A stretch of 64,000 bases of DNA from Planctomycetaceae bacterium (GTDB taxonomy: Bacteria; Planctomycetota; Planctomycetia; Planctomycetales; Planctomycetaceae): the NCBI GenBank assembly GCA_002726205.1, contig PBSL01000062.1, positions 1 through 64,000 on the forward strand. The letters run 5' to 3'. Shown here one piece after another: positions 35,651 to 45,184 of the stretch. How positions within the stretch are numbered: the first letter of the stretch is position 1; every line of letters begins with the position of its first letter. The position numbers and the translations under genes were made by a program. The notes beneath the pieces were generated by a model. It made no database searches. It saw only the letters and a list, made by a program, of their open reading frames with translations, and was not told the DNA's origin.

Positions 35651-36997
35651 TCACCGGCGCTCCGCGTCCCAGGGACTTTCGCCAGCCTTGCGGAAATTGT
35701 AACGCGGTTTCAGGGGCGGCAGCGGGAAGGTCGGGCTCCACGAGCCGCGACGGTGAATTGTCTCCCGCTTCCCTGCGACATCCGGGAGCGACTTGCGATC
35801 CCTCGTCCAGCATGTCGCGCCGATGAATGATCGTTTGGCTCCGGACTTCGTCGACTTCTGTGCGGTGAAGAGTGTGAAGAGCGTTCCGTCGGAAAACTCC
35901 ACGGTCTGCGGCTGCACCAGGCCGTCGCTGATCGGGACGTCGTCGCGCAGAACCAACTCCCTGGACCAGGTCTTGCCCATGTCCGAGGTAAATCGCGCGC
36001 GGACTCCAAACGGCGGAGCGAAGCGGCGCTGGTAACTGCACACGATCGTGCCGTCGGCCAGGATGGTGGGATTGGGGTGCTTGGCCTGGATCGGTGTCGG
36101 ATTGACCTTCGACCAGGTCAGCCCGCCGTCTCTCGACGAAACCGAGAAAGCCCGTCCGTGCGCGGCGGTCCGCAACATCGCGAAGATCCGGCCGTCGGGC
36201 CAGACGACCGGATAGATCTCGTTGAAACCACGAGGCGACGGTGACTGGCTGCCATCGGCCATACGGATCATCTGCCATGTCCGTCCCGCATCCTTCGAGC
36301 GGACGATGAACGGGTGGTTGAGCCCGCCCAAATCACTCTTGCTGGTCCGGCCTTCGGGCCGATAACCGTGCATGAAATTCACGATCGTGTGGTCGGCCAG
36401 CAACCGCTGGCGGGGTGGCGAGTTCACGGCCAGCCGCGCGAACAGGCCGAACTGCTGGTGAGTCGGAAAGGCTTTCCACGTCGCGCCGCGATCGGTCGAG
36501 CGACGGACCCACATGCTGCCCAGGATCGCGCAGTAATTCGCTCGTGGACCCAGGTCCCACACGTAGTAGCCCTTGTCCTGCAGTGGCCTGATCTGCGATC
36601 TCGGGTGCCGCAGCCAGTAGTGCGTGCCGGTCTCAACGAGCATCCCGTCGGACATCACGCTCCGGTCATCGCGGGGACCCGGCCAGGGCTTGTCGGATAC
36701 TTGCCAGGTGATGCCCCGGTCTTTCGAGACCAGCACGATCATGGTGTGCCGCGCGTGGTAGGCGTCGGTGTTCTCGCCGAAGTTCAGTCCGATGTTCGCC
36801 CACAGCCGGTCCCGTTCATCGCACCAGGTCTGGTCGTTGTTCACGACATATCGCGGACTGCAGATCACCTCGACGTCATACTTCCATGACTCGCCCGCCC
36901 TGGCGTCCACGCTGGTGGCCAACAGGACGAGTCCGGATTGCAGGGCCGTCATCAGCAGCCGGCACCGAAGGCTGCGATGGGCACCGTGCTTTGTCAT
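35651..36997 (-). CDS. secreted sialidase-like (BNR/Asp-box) protein
   Basis: A 448-aa exported protein with an N-terminal signal (RLLMTALQSGLVLLATSVDARA). At least five Asp-box repeats mark a six-bladed propeller: SKDRGITW, STDRGATW, SKDAGRTW, SRDGGLTW and TSDMGKTW. The overall look is exo-alpha-sialidase/BNR family. The catalytic Arg triad and Tyr-Glu pair of true sialidases cannot be assigned with confidence. It follows the DUF1501/DUF1549 pair on the same strand (30-nt gap) and may take part in the same extracellular glycan breakdown. Confidence 0.8.
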   Translation of the reverse strand: MTKHGAHRSLRCRLLMTALQSGLVLLATSVDARAGESWKYDVEVICSPRYVVNNDQTWCDERDRLWANIGLNFGENTDAYHARHTMIVLVSKDRGITWQVSDKPWPGPRDDRSVMSDGMLVETGTHYWLRHPRSQIRPLQDKGYYVWDLGPRANYCAILGSMWVRRSTDRGATWKAFPTHQQFGLFARLAVNSPPRQRLLADHTIVNFMHGYRPEGRTSKSDLGGLNHPFIVRSKDAGRTWQMIRMADGSQSPSPRGFNEIYPVVWPDGRIFAMLRTAAHGRAFSVSSRDGGLTWSKVNPTPIQAKHPNPTILADGTIVCSYQRRFAPPFGVRARFTSDMGKTWSRELVLRDDVPISDGLVQPQTVEFSDGTLFTLFTAQKSTKSGAKRSFIGATCWTRDRKSLPDVAGKRETIHRRGSWSPTFPLPPLKPRYNFRKAGESPWDAERR

Positions 36998-37027
36998 GGC
37001 GTCACTTCTTCTTGAAGCGGAACCCGT

Positions 37028-38476
37028 TCAGGCGATTGTGCCGGCGGCCAACAGCCCCTCGATCACCTTGCCCGGCTGGCCGTCAAGCAGCGATTGATCG
37101 CGGCCGTTGCGAAGATAGACCAGTTGTTCGGGATCGATCCCGAACAGGTGCAGCAACGTGGCGTGGTAATCGTAATGGTTGACCTTGTTCTCGACCGCGC
37201 GGTGTCCAAACTCGTCGGTCGTGCCGTGCGTACCACCGCTGCGAAATCCTCCACCGGCCAACCACATGCTGAAACCGTAGGTGTTGTGATCGCGGCCCAC
37301 CTGGCGAGGTCCCGCGTCGTTCTGGATCACCGGCAGGCGACCCATCTCGCCTCCCCAGTGCACCACGGTCGAATCGAGCAAGCCTCGCTGCTTCAGGTCG
37401 GTCACCAGGCCCGCCGCCGGTCGATCGACCTTCCGGCACGATGCAGGCAGCTGTGAGCGAATCGAACCATGGTGGTCCCAGTACTGGTTCTTCGTGAACA
37501 ACTGGACAAAACGCACGCCCCGTTCGACCAGCCTGCGTGCGATCAGGCAACGGGTCCCAAACTCCCTGGTCGCCTCGTCGTCCAACCCGTAAAGGGTGTG
37601 CGTTGACTTGGTCTCCTTGCTGACATCCAGGGCCACGCCGGCCGCCGACTGCATTCTTGCCGCCAGCTCGAAGTTCGCGATTCTCGCCTCCAGTTCCAGG
37701 TCACCGCGTCGCCTGGCGAGGTGACGCCTGTTGAGCCGGCTCAACAGGTCCAGGTAGTTCGACTGCACCTCGCCTCGCAACCGCTCGGGAGGCTGCAGGT
37801 TGAGGATCCGGGGCTCGCGGGACCTGACAACCGTCCCCTGGTACAGCGACGGCAACCAGCCGTTGGACCAGTTCAGGACACCTTCGACCGGCAGGCCCCG
37901 GGGATCGGTCATCGCCACAAATGCCGGCAACTCGCGAGTCTGTGCTCCCAGGCCAAACGTCAGCCAACTGCCCAGGGCCGGTCGGCCGCGCAGGATCCGC
38001 CCGGTGTTCATCGCGTGGATCGACTGTCCGTGGTTATTGACGCCGGTGTGCATCGATCGCACGATCAGCACGTCATCGACAATCCCGGCCAGACCCGGCA
38101 ACAGCTCCGAGATCTCGCTGCCGCATTCGCCGTGCTTCCTGAATTTCCAGGGACAGCCCAGGACCTTCGAACTGGCCTGGGCCGCGTTGTCATACTTGAT
38201 CGTGCCGGGAAACTTCTGCCCGTCGAGGCGATTCAGTTCGGGCTTGGGATCCATCAGGTCCACCTGGCTGGGCCCGCCCTGCATGAACATCGAGATCATC
38301 GCCGTCGCACGAGGTACCTGTTGTGGCTGGCTGGGCAGCAGGTCAAAGGACTTTCGGGCCAGTTCGGGTTTCACCGGGGCGGCCTGCAGCTGTTCCCGGT
38401 ACAAGCAGGCCGCCGCCAGAGGCGCCAGGCTCATCGCCCCCCGTGCCAGGAAGTGTCGTCGTCCCGCGTCCATCAT
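37028..38476 (-). CDS. DUF1501 domain-containing protein (Tat-type signal)
   Basis: A 482-aa DUF1501 protein. The N-terminus MMDAGRRHFLARGAMSLAPLAAACL is a twin-arginine-type export signal. The core blocks ISMFMQGGPSQVDLMDPKPELN, VRSMHTGVNNHG, WDHHGSIRSQLP, VVHWGGEMGRLPVIQ and GRDHNTYGFSMWLAGGG define the longer DUF1501 subtype. ATG at 38476 is chosen, though a GTG at 38491 is in frame. It lies directly after the DUF1549/DUF1553 gene on the minus strand, so the two are co-transcribed and probably co-exported partners. Confidence 0.9.
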   Translation of the reverse strand: MMDAGRRHFLARGAMSLAPLAAACLYREQLQAAPVKPELARKSFDLLPSQPQQVPRATAMISMFMQGGPSQVDLMDPKPELNRLDGQKFPGTIKYDNAAQASSKVLGCPWKFRKHGECGSEISELLPGLAGIVDDVLIVRSMHTGVNNHGQSIHAMNTGRILRGRPALGSWLTFGLGAQTRELPAFVAMTDPRGLPVEGVLNWSNGWLPSLYQGTVVRSREPRILNLQPPERLRGEVQSNYLDLLSRLNRRHLARRRGDLELEARIANFELAARMQSAAGVALDVSKETKSTHTLYGLDDEATREFGTRCLIARRLVERGVRFVQLFTKNQYWDHHGSIRSQLPASCRKVDRPAAGLVTDLKQRGLLDSTVVHWGGEMGRLPVIQNDAGPRQVGRDHNTYGFSMWLAGGGFRSGGTHGTTDEFGHRAVENKVNHYDYHATLLHLFGIDPEQLVYLRNGRDQSLLDGQPGKVIEGLLAAGTIA

Positions 38477-38494
38477 CGTTTTGCCTGTCACCTG

Positions 38495-41404
38495 TCAATC
38501 CACGTAAAGAAACCGGTTCGCACTGATCAATCCCTGGCAGAGACTCGACATCGCCTGCCGGCGAGCCCCGGCAGCGTCGGGTTTCTTCGACAGCCGGGCA
38601 AAGGCCTGTTCCTGGCGGCCGAGAAACTCCAGCAGTTCCCTGACCACTTCCGGCCCGGCAGCGCTGCCATAGGCCAGCTGCCATGCACGGCGGACCTGGG
38701 CACCGGCATCCTTGCCGACCTCGGCCTGCACACGCGCGGCCAGTCGCCCGGAATACTCGACGATGAAATCGCTGTTCATCAGCATCAGCGACTGCAGCGC
38801 GACGTTCGAAAACGACCGCTGTGTGCAGTTGGGCGTCATGACCGGGACATCGAATGTCTCGAGCACGGCCAGTGGCCGGGTCCGACGAACCTGCACGTAC
38901 AGGCTCCGCCGAAACTGCTGGCCCTCGAGGTCAATTTCGTTTTTCGGCTTCCGCTCGCCGTCGAGGTTCTCCTTGCCCAGCACGATCTGTCCCACGGCGT
39001 CTTCCATCACTGAAACGGCTTTGCCGAACATGGCCCCGTTGAGTGATCCGGAAACCGCCAACACCGCATCCCGGACCGCCTCGGATTCGAGCCGTCGGAT
39101 CGACATTCGTCCCAGCAGGCGATTGTCGGGATCCAGCCGATCGAGTTCGGCGGTTTGCCGCGAGACCTGGCCGTAGGCTGCCGAGTCGAGGATCAGCCGG
39201 TGCAGACGCTTGATCTGCCAACCGCTGCCAACGAATTCGTCAGCCAGCCAGTCCAGCAGTCGCGGGTGGGTAGGTCGCTCGCCCAGTTGGCCGAAGTCGC
39301 CCGGCGACCGGACCAGTCCCTGCCCGAAATGGTGCATCCAGATCCGGTTGACGATCACCCGTGCCACCAGCGGGTGCCGTCCACCGACCAGGTGCCGGGC
39401 ATACGTCAGCCGCCGCCCGGTTGTCGGGAGTGCCGGATCGTTGTCGGGCAGATCAACCGGGGCGCGGGCTGCCAGGATCGACAACTCGGCCGGGCCGACC
39501 TGGGCCCGGGGTTGCTGGTGATCGCCGCGGAAAAAGATCCGGGTCATGGGGATCTTCTTGGCATTGGCGATCTCGGTCAGTGCCCGCACGAATCCCTCGG
39601 TCGGGATCCGGTCGCGGATCTCCTGGGCCTGGGCCTGGATTTTCTTCAGGTCATCAGAGGCCTTCTCGGTTCGCAGCCTGATCGCGGTTTCCCTGTCCGC
39701 CTTCAATTCGGCCGCGGCCGCGGGATTGAACTTCGCCAGATTGGCCAGGGTCACCGTCACCCCGGGGAACCGGCCGAGCAGGGTTTTCTGTGCCGGCGTT
39801 CGCTTGGCCGCATTGACGGCCAGCGCCGCAGAAACCGCCGGTCGCTGCGAGGCCTCGATGGCAGCCAACCGGGCTTGCCGGGTTTCTGCAACGAAACGGG
39901 TTTCCTTCTGCTTTCGCCCGCTGTCGAGCTTGCGAGCCCGATCCTCGCGGCGGCGATCATAAAGGTACAACGCTCCGGCACTGACCTTGGCGACACTGGG
40001 ATACTCTTTCAGCAACGCCTGTTGAGCAGCCGTTCGCTTGCCGGAGGCGGCCCGATAGGCAGTCCGCAGCGCGTCTCTCAGGTCGGCGGGCACCAGCAGC
40101 AGTTCTTCCTCGAGAGTCCGGGTGATGTAAAACTCGGTCTTGGCCTTGTGTCGCTGGTCCACCTTGGCGGCCTCGGCCTCGATCCTGCGTTCCACCTCCC
40201 GGTCCGCATCGGTGTAGAGCGAAATCTTCCGCTGTCTGGGAGTCTGCCAGTTCTTCGGATCCAGCGCCGGTTCAAAAATTGCCCGCAGCCGGTAGTAGTC
40301 GTCCAGGGTGATCGGGTCATAGCGATGGTCGTGGCACCGGGCACAACCGATCGTCAGGCCCAGCACCGAGGTAGAGACGATCCGGATCGTATCGGCGACG
40401 ACCTCGTTGCGGGCGACGGCCGCAACGGCACCCCCGGATCCCGTTCCGTCGGGAGCCATTCTCAGGAATCCCGTCGCCGTCAGGTTCTCGATCTGGCGAG
40501 GGTCGAGGACTTTTCCGGGTACGGGAACCAACTCGTCTCCTGCGATTTGCATCACCAGGAACTTGTCGAAGGTCCTGTCGTCGTTGAAACTGCGAACGAC
40601 GAAGTCCCGGTAGCGAAACGCCGAGGGCCGGACCCGGTCGTCGGCGGTGTAGCCTTCCGAATCGGCGTAACCGGCGGCATCCAGCCAGTGTCGGCCCCAG
40701 CGTTCTCCGTAATGCGGCGAGGCCAGCAGGCGGGTGATCAACCGTTGCCAGGCTTGCGGTTGTCGATCGTTGACGAAGGCCGTCACCTCGGCGGGCGTCG
40801 GCGGCAGGCCCAACAGGTCAAAGGTCACACGACGAATCATCGTCCGACGATCGGCGGGACCTGATAATGCCAGCCCGTGCTGTTCGAGTCGTTTCAGCAG
40901 GAATGCATCGATAGGCGATTTCACCAGTTCCGCGTGACGGACTGCGGGCACCGGCGGCCGAACGACCGGCTGGAAAGACCAGAAACTGCGTTCTTCTTCG
41001 GTCAGAAAGTGCTTTCCAATCGATTCGGGTTCGGTGCGAGCTGTCGGTGCTCCGGCGCTGATCCAGGTCCGGATCCGTTCGATCTCCCCGGCCGAAAGCC
41101 GCTTCTCTCCGGGTGGCATTTCGCCGGCAACGATCCGGCCGAACAGGTAGGACTGGCTGGGATGGCCTGGGGCGATCGCGGCGCCGGATTCCCCTCCCTT
41201 GACCATCAGCCGTCGCAACCTCAGGTCGAGTTGGCCTTTCCGGATTTCCCCCTCGCCGTGGCAGAGAAAACAGTGGACCTTGAGGATCGGGCGGATGTGT
41301 TTTTCGAACGTCACCGGTTCCGCAGCAGTTAGCGGCGCAGCACCGATCACCGCCAGGATCAACCCCCGGCACGCCGCGCCGAAAATCCGTCTGTTTTCAA
41401 CCAT
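38495..41404 (-). CDS. secreted PSCyt1-DUF1549-DUF1553 protein
   Basis: A 969-aa exported protein. A signal peptide (to about residue 27) is followed by a planctomycete cytochrome domain with CFLCH and the GEMPPGEKRL Met-loop. DUF1549 follows (PIDAFLLKRLEQHGLAL ... RRVTFDLLGLPPTPAEV ... YGERWGRHWLDAAGYADS), with internal CARCH. A long basic alpha-helical insertion precedes DUF1553 (YARHLVGGRHPLVARVIVNRIWMHHFGQGLV ... YVQVRRTRPLAVLETFD). It heads the minus-strand module with a DUF1501 gene and a sialidase-like gene. Two haem c motifs suggest electron transfer or structural haem outside the cytoplasm. Confidence 0.9.
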   Translation of the reverse strand: MVENRRIFGAACRGLILAVIGAAPLTAAEPVTFEKHIRPILKVHCFLCHGEGEIRKGQLDLRLRRLMVKGGESGAAIAPGHPSQSYLFGRIVAGEMPPGEKRLSAGEIERIRTWISAGAPTARTEPESIGKHFLTEEERSFWSFQPVVRPPVPAVRHAELVKSPIDAFLLKRLEQHGLALSGPADRRTMIRRVTFDLLGLPPTPAEVTAFVNDRQPQAWQRLITRLLASPHYGERWGRHWLDAAGYADSEGYTADDRVRPSAFRYRDFVVRSFNDDRTFDKFLVMQIAGDELVPVPGKVLDPRQIENLTATGFLRMAPDGTGSGGAVAAVARNEVVADTIRIVSTSVLGLTIGCARCHDHRYDPITLDDYYRLRAIFEPALDPKNWQTPRQRKISLYTDADREVERRIEAEAAKVDQRHKAKTEFYITRTLEEELLLVPADLRDALRTAYRAASGKRTAAQQALLKEYPSVAKVSAGALYLYDRRREDRARKLDSGRKQKETRFVAETRQARLAAIEASQRPAVSAALAVNAAKRTPAQKTLLGRFPGVTVTLANLAKFNPAAAAELKADRETAIRLRTEKASDDLKKIQAQAQEIRDRIPTEGFVRALTEIANAKKIPMTRIFFRGDHQQPRAQVGPAELSILAARAPVDLPDNDPALPTTGRRLTYARHLVGGRHPLVARVIVNRIWMHHFGQGLVRSPGDFGQLGERPTHPRLLDWLADEFVGSGWQIKRLHRLILDSAAYGQVSRQTAELDRLDPDNRLLGRMSIRRLESEAVRDAVLAVSGSLNGAMFGKAVSVMEDAVGQIVLGKENLDGERKPKNEIDLEGQQFRRSLYVQVRRTRPLAVLETFDVPVMTPNCTQRSFSNVALQSLMLMNSDFIVEYSGRLAARVQAEVGKDAGAQVRRAWQLAYGSAAGPEVVRELLEFLGRQEQAFARLSKKPDAAGARRQAMSSLCQGLISANRFLYVD

Positions 41405-41568
41405 GTTCGTACCGAGTCTCCACGCCCGAAAAGGGTCACGCCGACTGACAGTTCATTTTCGTTTTCACCTCGTGCGACATCAATAGTGACACCACGACCG
41501 GATCGCTTGATTGTCATCGCTGATCGACTCATCCTGACCGCAGCTCTCCCCCCGGAAACCGACAGGCC

Positions 41569-41943
41569 ATGGCCCACGATATCCGTCTTCGCATCGGCGA
41601 CCTGGAATTCGACGCCGAGCTCAACGACTCAGAAACCGCGCGGGCCATCCACGATGTTCTGCCGATCACCGGCGAGGGCAGTCGTTGGGGCGAGGAGTTC
41701 TACTTCGGGATCGACGTCCACCAGGGTCCAGCCGACGATGCCCGCGCCGAGATGGCTGTCGGCGAGTTGGCGTACTGGCCTCCCGGCAACGTCTTCTGCA
41801 TTTTCTTCGGACCCACGCCGGCATCCCTGGGCAGCGAGCCCCGCGCGGCCAGCCCGGTCAACCCGGTCGGTCACATCACCGGGGATTGCTCGCAACTGAC
41901 CGACGTGCCCGGCAGCCCCTCGATCGTCATCGAAGCGACCTAG
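41569..41943 (+). CDS. cyclophilin-like fold protein
   Basis: A 124-aa protein of the small cyclophilin-like family (structural type of TM1367). It shows IRLRIGDLEFDAELNDSETA, the gap-loop WGEEFYFGIDV, VGELAYWPPGNVFCIFFGPTP and a C-terminal NPVGHITGDCSQL. The catalytic Arg of true prolyl isomerases is not evident, so binding rather than isomerase activity is likely. It is divergent from the DUF1549 gene and converges on the second sialidase-like gene, with which it shares a CTAG in which both stop codons overlap. Confidence 0.82.
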   Translation: MAHDIRLRIGDLEFDAELNDSETARAIHDVLPITGEGSRWGEEFYFGIDVHQGPADDARAEMAVGELAYWPPGNVFCIFFGPTPASLGSEPRAASPVNPVGHITGDCSQLTDVPGSPSIVIEAT

Positions 41944-43232
41944 CCCACGTGAGGCCAGCCATCGGGCACCCGCCAGCGGACCAGTTCGCCGGTGTCGGCC
42001 CCGTTGTGATGTGGTGGCGGCGCCCCGCGGCCGGGATCAACCGGACCGTCACCGGGATTGTCGATCCGATGCGTGTAGTAACCGGTCAGGATCGTACCGT
42101 CGTGCAGCTGCACACTGCGAGGATGCCCACAATAACCCGACCAGCTGTGCCAGGAGAGGATGATTGGTTGGTCGAGGGCCCAGGTCTTGCCGTTGTCGCG
42201 GCTGCCGACAGCCTGCGTGCCGTAGGGGAACTGGCGATGGCCGTACAACAGCAGCATCCGGCCATCGGCCAGACTCAGCGGGTAGGCCCCGGCCGCCTGC
42301 AGGACACCCAGCCCGGTGGGAATCGGGTCGGTCCAGGTCCGGCCCCCGTCGTCGGAATGGAACTGGAAGGCCGCGTCACCGGCTTCGGAGCCCAGCGGGG
42401 CGTTCCGGCCACCGGGAACCAGGTCGGCAAACCCCTTGACGCGACGGATCTGCGCGGCACTCGAGCGGGTGATCCCGACGATCCGCTTGAGCTCGGGAAG
42501 ATACTCGTAACTGATCTCGTCGGAATCGGTTCGCGTGGGGACCTGTGTCGGATCCCCCCAGGTCTTACCGCCGTCGGTGGAACGAAGCAGGTAGGCATTC
42601 CACTTGTAGTGTCCGGCGACCCGGTACAGGTGAACGCCCAGGGTGCCGTCGTCGAGTTCGATCGGCCCGTGGCATTCTCCCAGGCCCAGTCGGCCGGTAC
42701 CCGGCACGATGTTCTTGGGGAATTCCCAGGTCGACCAGCTCTTGCCGCGGTCGGTCGATCGGCTGATTCCTCCGGTATGGCCCAGGATGAGCGTTCCATT
42801 CTTCAGTGACCGGAAACCACCGCTTCGGCCGGGCATCTCGAGCACGACCGGTGTCCCGAATGTCCTGGCGTTGTCCCGGGAGTACTGGATCGTGCAACGC
42901 GATTGCTTGTGGACGGGTGGTTCGACAAAACCGGCGGCGATGATCGTGCCGTCGTCGAGTTGGGCCGCCTGGGGCTTGCCTGCCATCTCCAGCTTGACCC
43001 GCACAGCCGGTTGCTGCCGCACCGCCCAGACCTCGTGCATGTCGACACTGTCGAACCCGTTCCGCAAGCCCTTGGGCTTGGGGTAGGCGACCGCCTTTTT
43101 CTTGTCACCGGCCATGCCGGCGGCGTTGATCGGCCGGGGAGCGGCGGCGGCCGATTCGGTTTCGGCTGCGGTCCCGATTGCCGTGGCCGCGGCAGTCCCC
43201 AGCGCGACCCTGTTGAACTCTCGTCTCTGCAT
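41940..43232 (-). CDS. Tat-exported sialidase-like (BNR) protein
   Basis: A 430-aa protein with a twin-arginine-like N-terminus (MQRREFNRVALGTAAATAIG) and a BNR propeller. Asp-boxes include SRDNARTFG, STDRGKSW, STDGGKTW, SDDGGRTW and SRDNGKTW. Other features of the exo-alpha-sialidase group include ECHGPIELDDGTLGVH and HPRSVQLHDGTILTGYY. Its substrate may be a glycan, but sialidase activity is not demonstrated by the visible residues. It lies downstream of the CoA-transferase genes on the same strand (23-nt gap). The final codon overlaps the convergent cyclophilin-like gene. Confidence 0.8.
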   Translation of the reverse strand: MQRREFNRVALGTAAATAIGTAAETESAAAAPRPINAAGMAGDKKKAVAYPKPKGLRNGFDSVDMHEVWAVRQQPAVRVKLEMAGKPQAAQLDDGTIIAAGFVEPPVHKQSRCTIQYSRDNARTFGTPVVLEMPGRSGGFRSLKNGTLILGHTGGISRSTDRGKSWSTWEFPKNIVPGTGRLGLGECHGPIELDDGTLGVHLYRVAGHYKWNAYLLRSTDGGKTWGDPTQVPTRTDSDEISYEYLPELKRIVGITRSSAAQIRRVKGFADLVPGGRNAPLGSEAGDAAFQFHSDDGGRTWTDPIPTGLGVLQAAGAYPLSLADGRMLLLYGHRQFPYGTQAVGSRDNGKTWALDQPIILSWHSWSGYCGHPRSVQLHDGTILTGYYTHRIDNPGDGPVDPGRGAPPPHHNGADTGELVRWRVPDGWPHVG

Positions 43233-43255
43233 GGCTTGTTCTCTCCACTGGTGCT

Positions 43256-44047
43256 CTAGCGCCCGATGACATAGCCGTTGGGATCCACCTCCTCGCGAAG
43301 AATCCGCAACTCCTCTTCACCGGGCGGGTCGGTTTCGGTCAATCCGTCGGCCACGGCCAACTCGAACCCCGTGTTTTCGTGGACCTGGTCGAGTGTCACG
43401 CCGGGGTGCAGGCTGAGAACCTGCATCCGCTTGGTCTCGTCGTGGTAACCCATCACGGCCAGGTCGGTGATCACGCGGTAGGGACCGGTTCCCGGCAGCA
43501 ACCCGGCTTCCTCGCGGGCACCGGGCCCGTCGAGAAAACCCGGGGTGGTCAGGAAATCGACCTTTTCGACGAACCGTCGCGAATCGTGGACGGTAACAAC
43601 CAGGGTCCGCCAGCAGAGGCTGGCCAGGTCGTTGGCCCCCCCGCTGCCGGGAAAGCGGACCTTCGGCCGGGCATAATCATCGCCGATCATGCTCGAGTTG
43701 AGGTTGCCGTAGGCGTCGATCTGGGCACCCCCCAGGAACGTGTAGTCCATCATTCCCCGCTGGCAGGTCTCCATGATCTCGCACATGCTCGTGGCCATCA
43801 GTCCTCGATAAAAAGTCCGCGAGTCACCGACACTGATCGGCATCGTCGGCAGTTGCGGCGCCACCCCCCCGGCCTCGAAGCAGACCATCAGGTTCGGCGC
43901 CGTGGTCCGTTGCGCCTGCATCGCCGCGGCACAGGGAACACCGGTTCCCACCGCGGCCGTCCGCCCGTCTTCCAGGAGACGGGCAGCGCAGATGACCATG
44001 AACTCCATCGGGTTGTACATGTGCTGGTCGCCGTTGGTGGTGATCAT
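43256..44047 (-). CDS. CoA-transferase family I, beta subunit
   Basis: A 263-aa subunit B of a family I CoA-transferase (GctB/IpdB-like). Recognisable blocks are YNPMEFMVICAARLLEDGRTAAVGTGVPCAAAM, LMVCFEAGGVAPQLP (with Glu in the position of the E-N-G catalytic Glu) and FLGGAQIDAYGNLNSS. The ATG at 44047 overlaps the alpha-subunit stop as ATGA, giving obligate coupling. The substrate is a carboxylic acid or a ring-opened steroid or dicarboxylate in known relatives, and is not identifiable here. Confidence 0.85.
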   Translation of the reverse strand: MITTNGDQHMYNPMEFMVICAARLLEDGRTAAVGTGVPCAAAMQAQRTTAPNLMVCFEAGGVAPQLPTMPISVGDSRTFYRGLMATSMCEIMETCQRGMMDYTFLGGAQIDAYGNLNSSMIGDDYARPKVRFPGSGGANDLASLCWRTLVVTVHDSRRFVEKVDFLTTPGFLDGPGAREEAGLLPGTGPYRVITDLAVMGYHDETKRMQVLSLHPGVTLDQVHENTGFELAVADGLTETDPPGEEELRILREEVDPNGYVIGR

Positions 44048-45045
44048 TCGTCCTCGAGAAACTCGAGCCGCCTCAGTTCCGGCATCCGCTCGCGACCGCC
44101 GGACCGTTCGAGATACTCCTCGAAGCTGGAGACGCCGTAGATATGGTGGTCGAGAAACCGGCGGTACTCGTCGAGATCGCGTTCCGCGTTCAACCACTGT
44201 TGCAGGTGTTCTTCATCGGAATAGTACTCGTAGGGCATGTTGCCCGGGTAACTGCCGCCGGGAACCTCGCAGACCGCGTCAACGCAGTAGAAGGGGATGG
44301 CGGTCCGGGTCGGATTGCTGCGAATCTCGTCGTTGTCGATCAACCGTTCGCAGGTGATGATCAGTTTCCTGGCGGCACGGGCGACGTCGAGGTCGGCCAC
44401 CGCAATTCCCTCGATCCGGCAGTTCCCGCTGGGATCGGATTCATGAACGTGGATCACCGCGACGTCGGGATACAGCGCGGGGACTGCGACCAGCGGTTCG
44501 CCGGTGAAGGGGCAGCTGATTTTCCTGGCCGCGCTGTGCCGCATCGTGTCGGTGCCCAGCGCCGTGTGGCCGGGCAGAAACGGGACACCCATCGCAGCGG
44601 CACGAAATCGAAGTGCCAGCGTGTAGTTGGTCCACTCGGTGAAGACCACTTCGCCGGATTCCATCACCCGCCGCGCCTGCGCCGAGAGGCCACGAGCTTC
44701 CAGTCCGATGACGTAGGCGATGTCGACCCGGGAGATCGTCTGGCCCCGGCCCATCTGGTTTCCGGCACACAGCACCTGGAAGTCGTGGGTGGCCGTGTGA
44801 CCGGACAGGCCCAGATCCTGTTTTTCCTGTCGAAGAATCTCGTGCAACACCGAGGTCGGAATCCGGTCACCACCGAATCCGCCGACCGCAACGTAGTCGC
44901 CATCATCGACCAGTTTCCCGACCGCCTCGGCAACCGTCATCACCTTGTCGGTCATCGCCCGCGACTTCTGCTGGAACCAGGCGCGGGCGGCCGTCGTTGA
45001 CGGATCGGAAAATATCTGGCCGGAGCCTTGTTCGTGCGTGTCCAT
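44044..45045 (-). CDS. CoA-transferase family I, alpha subunit
   Basis: A 333-aa subunit A of a family I CoA-transferase. It shows DKVMTVAEAVGKLVDDGDYVAVGGFGGDRIPTSVLHEI (the G-G-F-G/oxyanion region), FTEWTNYTLALRFRAAAMGVPF, and VAVIHVHESDPSGNCRIEG. The start at 45045 (MDTHEQGSGQIFSDP) is preferred over an internal Met 31 residues later because this N-terminal segment looks like genuine protein. It forms an alpha2beta2 or heterodimeric enzyme with the downstream beta subunit. Confidence 0.85.
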   Translation of the reverse strand: MDTHEQGSGQIFSDPSTTAARAWFQQKSRAMTDKVMTVAEAVGKLVDDGDYVAVGGFGGDRIPTSVLHEILRQEKQDLGLSGHTATHDFQVLCAGNQMGRGQTISRVDIAYVIGLEARGLSAQARRVMESGEVVFTEWTNYTLALRFRAAAMGVPFLPGHTALGTDTMRHSAARKISCPFTGEPLVAVPALYPDVAVIHVHESDPSGNCRIEGIAVADLDVARAARKLIITCERLIDNDEIRSNPTRTAIPFYCVDAVCEVPGGSYPGNMPYEYYSDEEHLQQWLNAERDLDEYRRFLDHHIYGVSSFEEYLERSGGRERMPELRRLEFLEDE

Positions 45046-45158
45046 CCGGACGGGTCCACTGCGATCTCGGCGGTCACAGAGCGTATCATCAGTGACGGCG
45101 AGATTCCCAGCCCACCGACGAACCCGTGCGACCTGTTTCCGGAGAACAGGATTCGCTT

Positions 45159-45177
45159 GAACCGGGGAAACCGGTTC
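45159..45177 (-). terminator. hairpin after the tricorn-like gene
   Basis: GAACCGG (45159-45165) and CCGGTTC (45171-45177) form a perfect 7-bp stem around GGAAA, starting 7 nt after the stop of the tricorn-like gene. No T tract follows, so it may stabilise the mRNA 3' end rather than terminate. Confidence 0.35.
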
Positions 45178-45184
45178 GCAGGTC

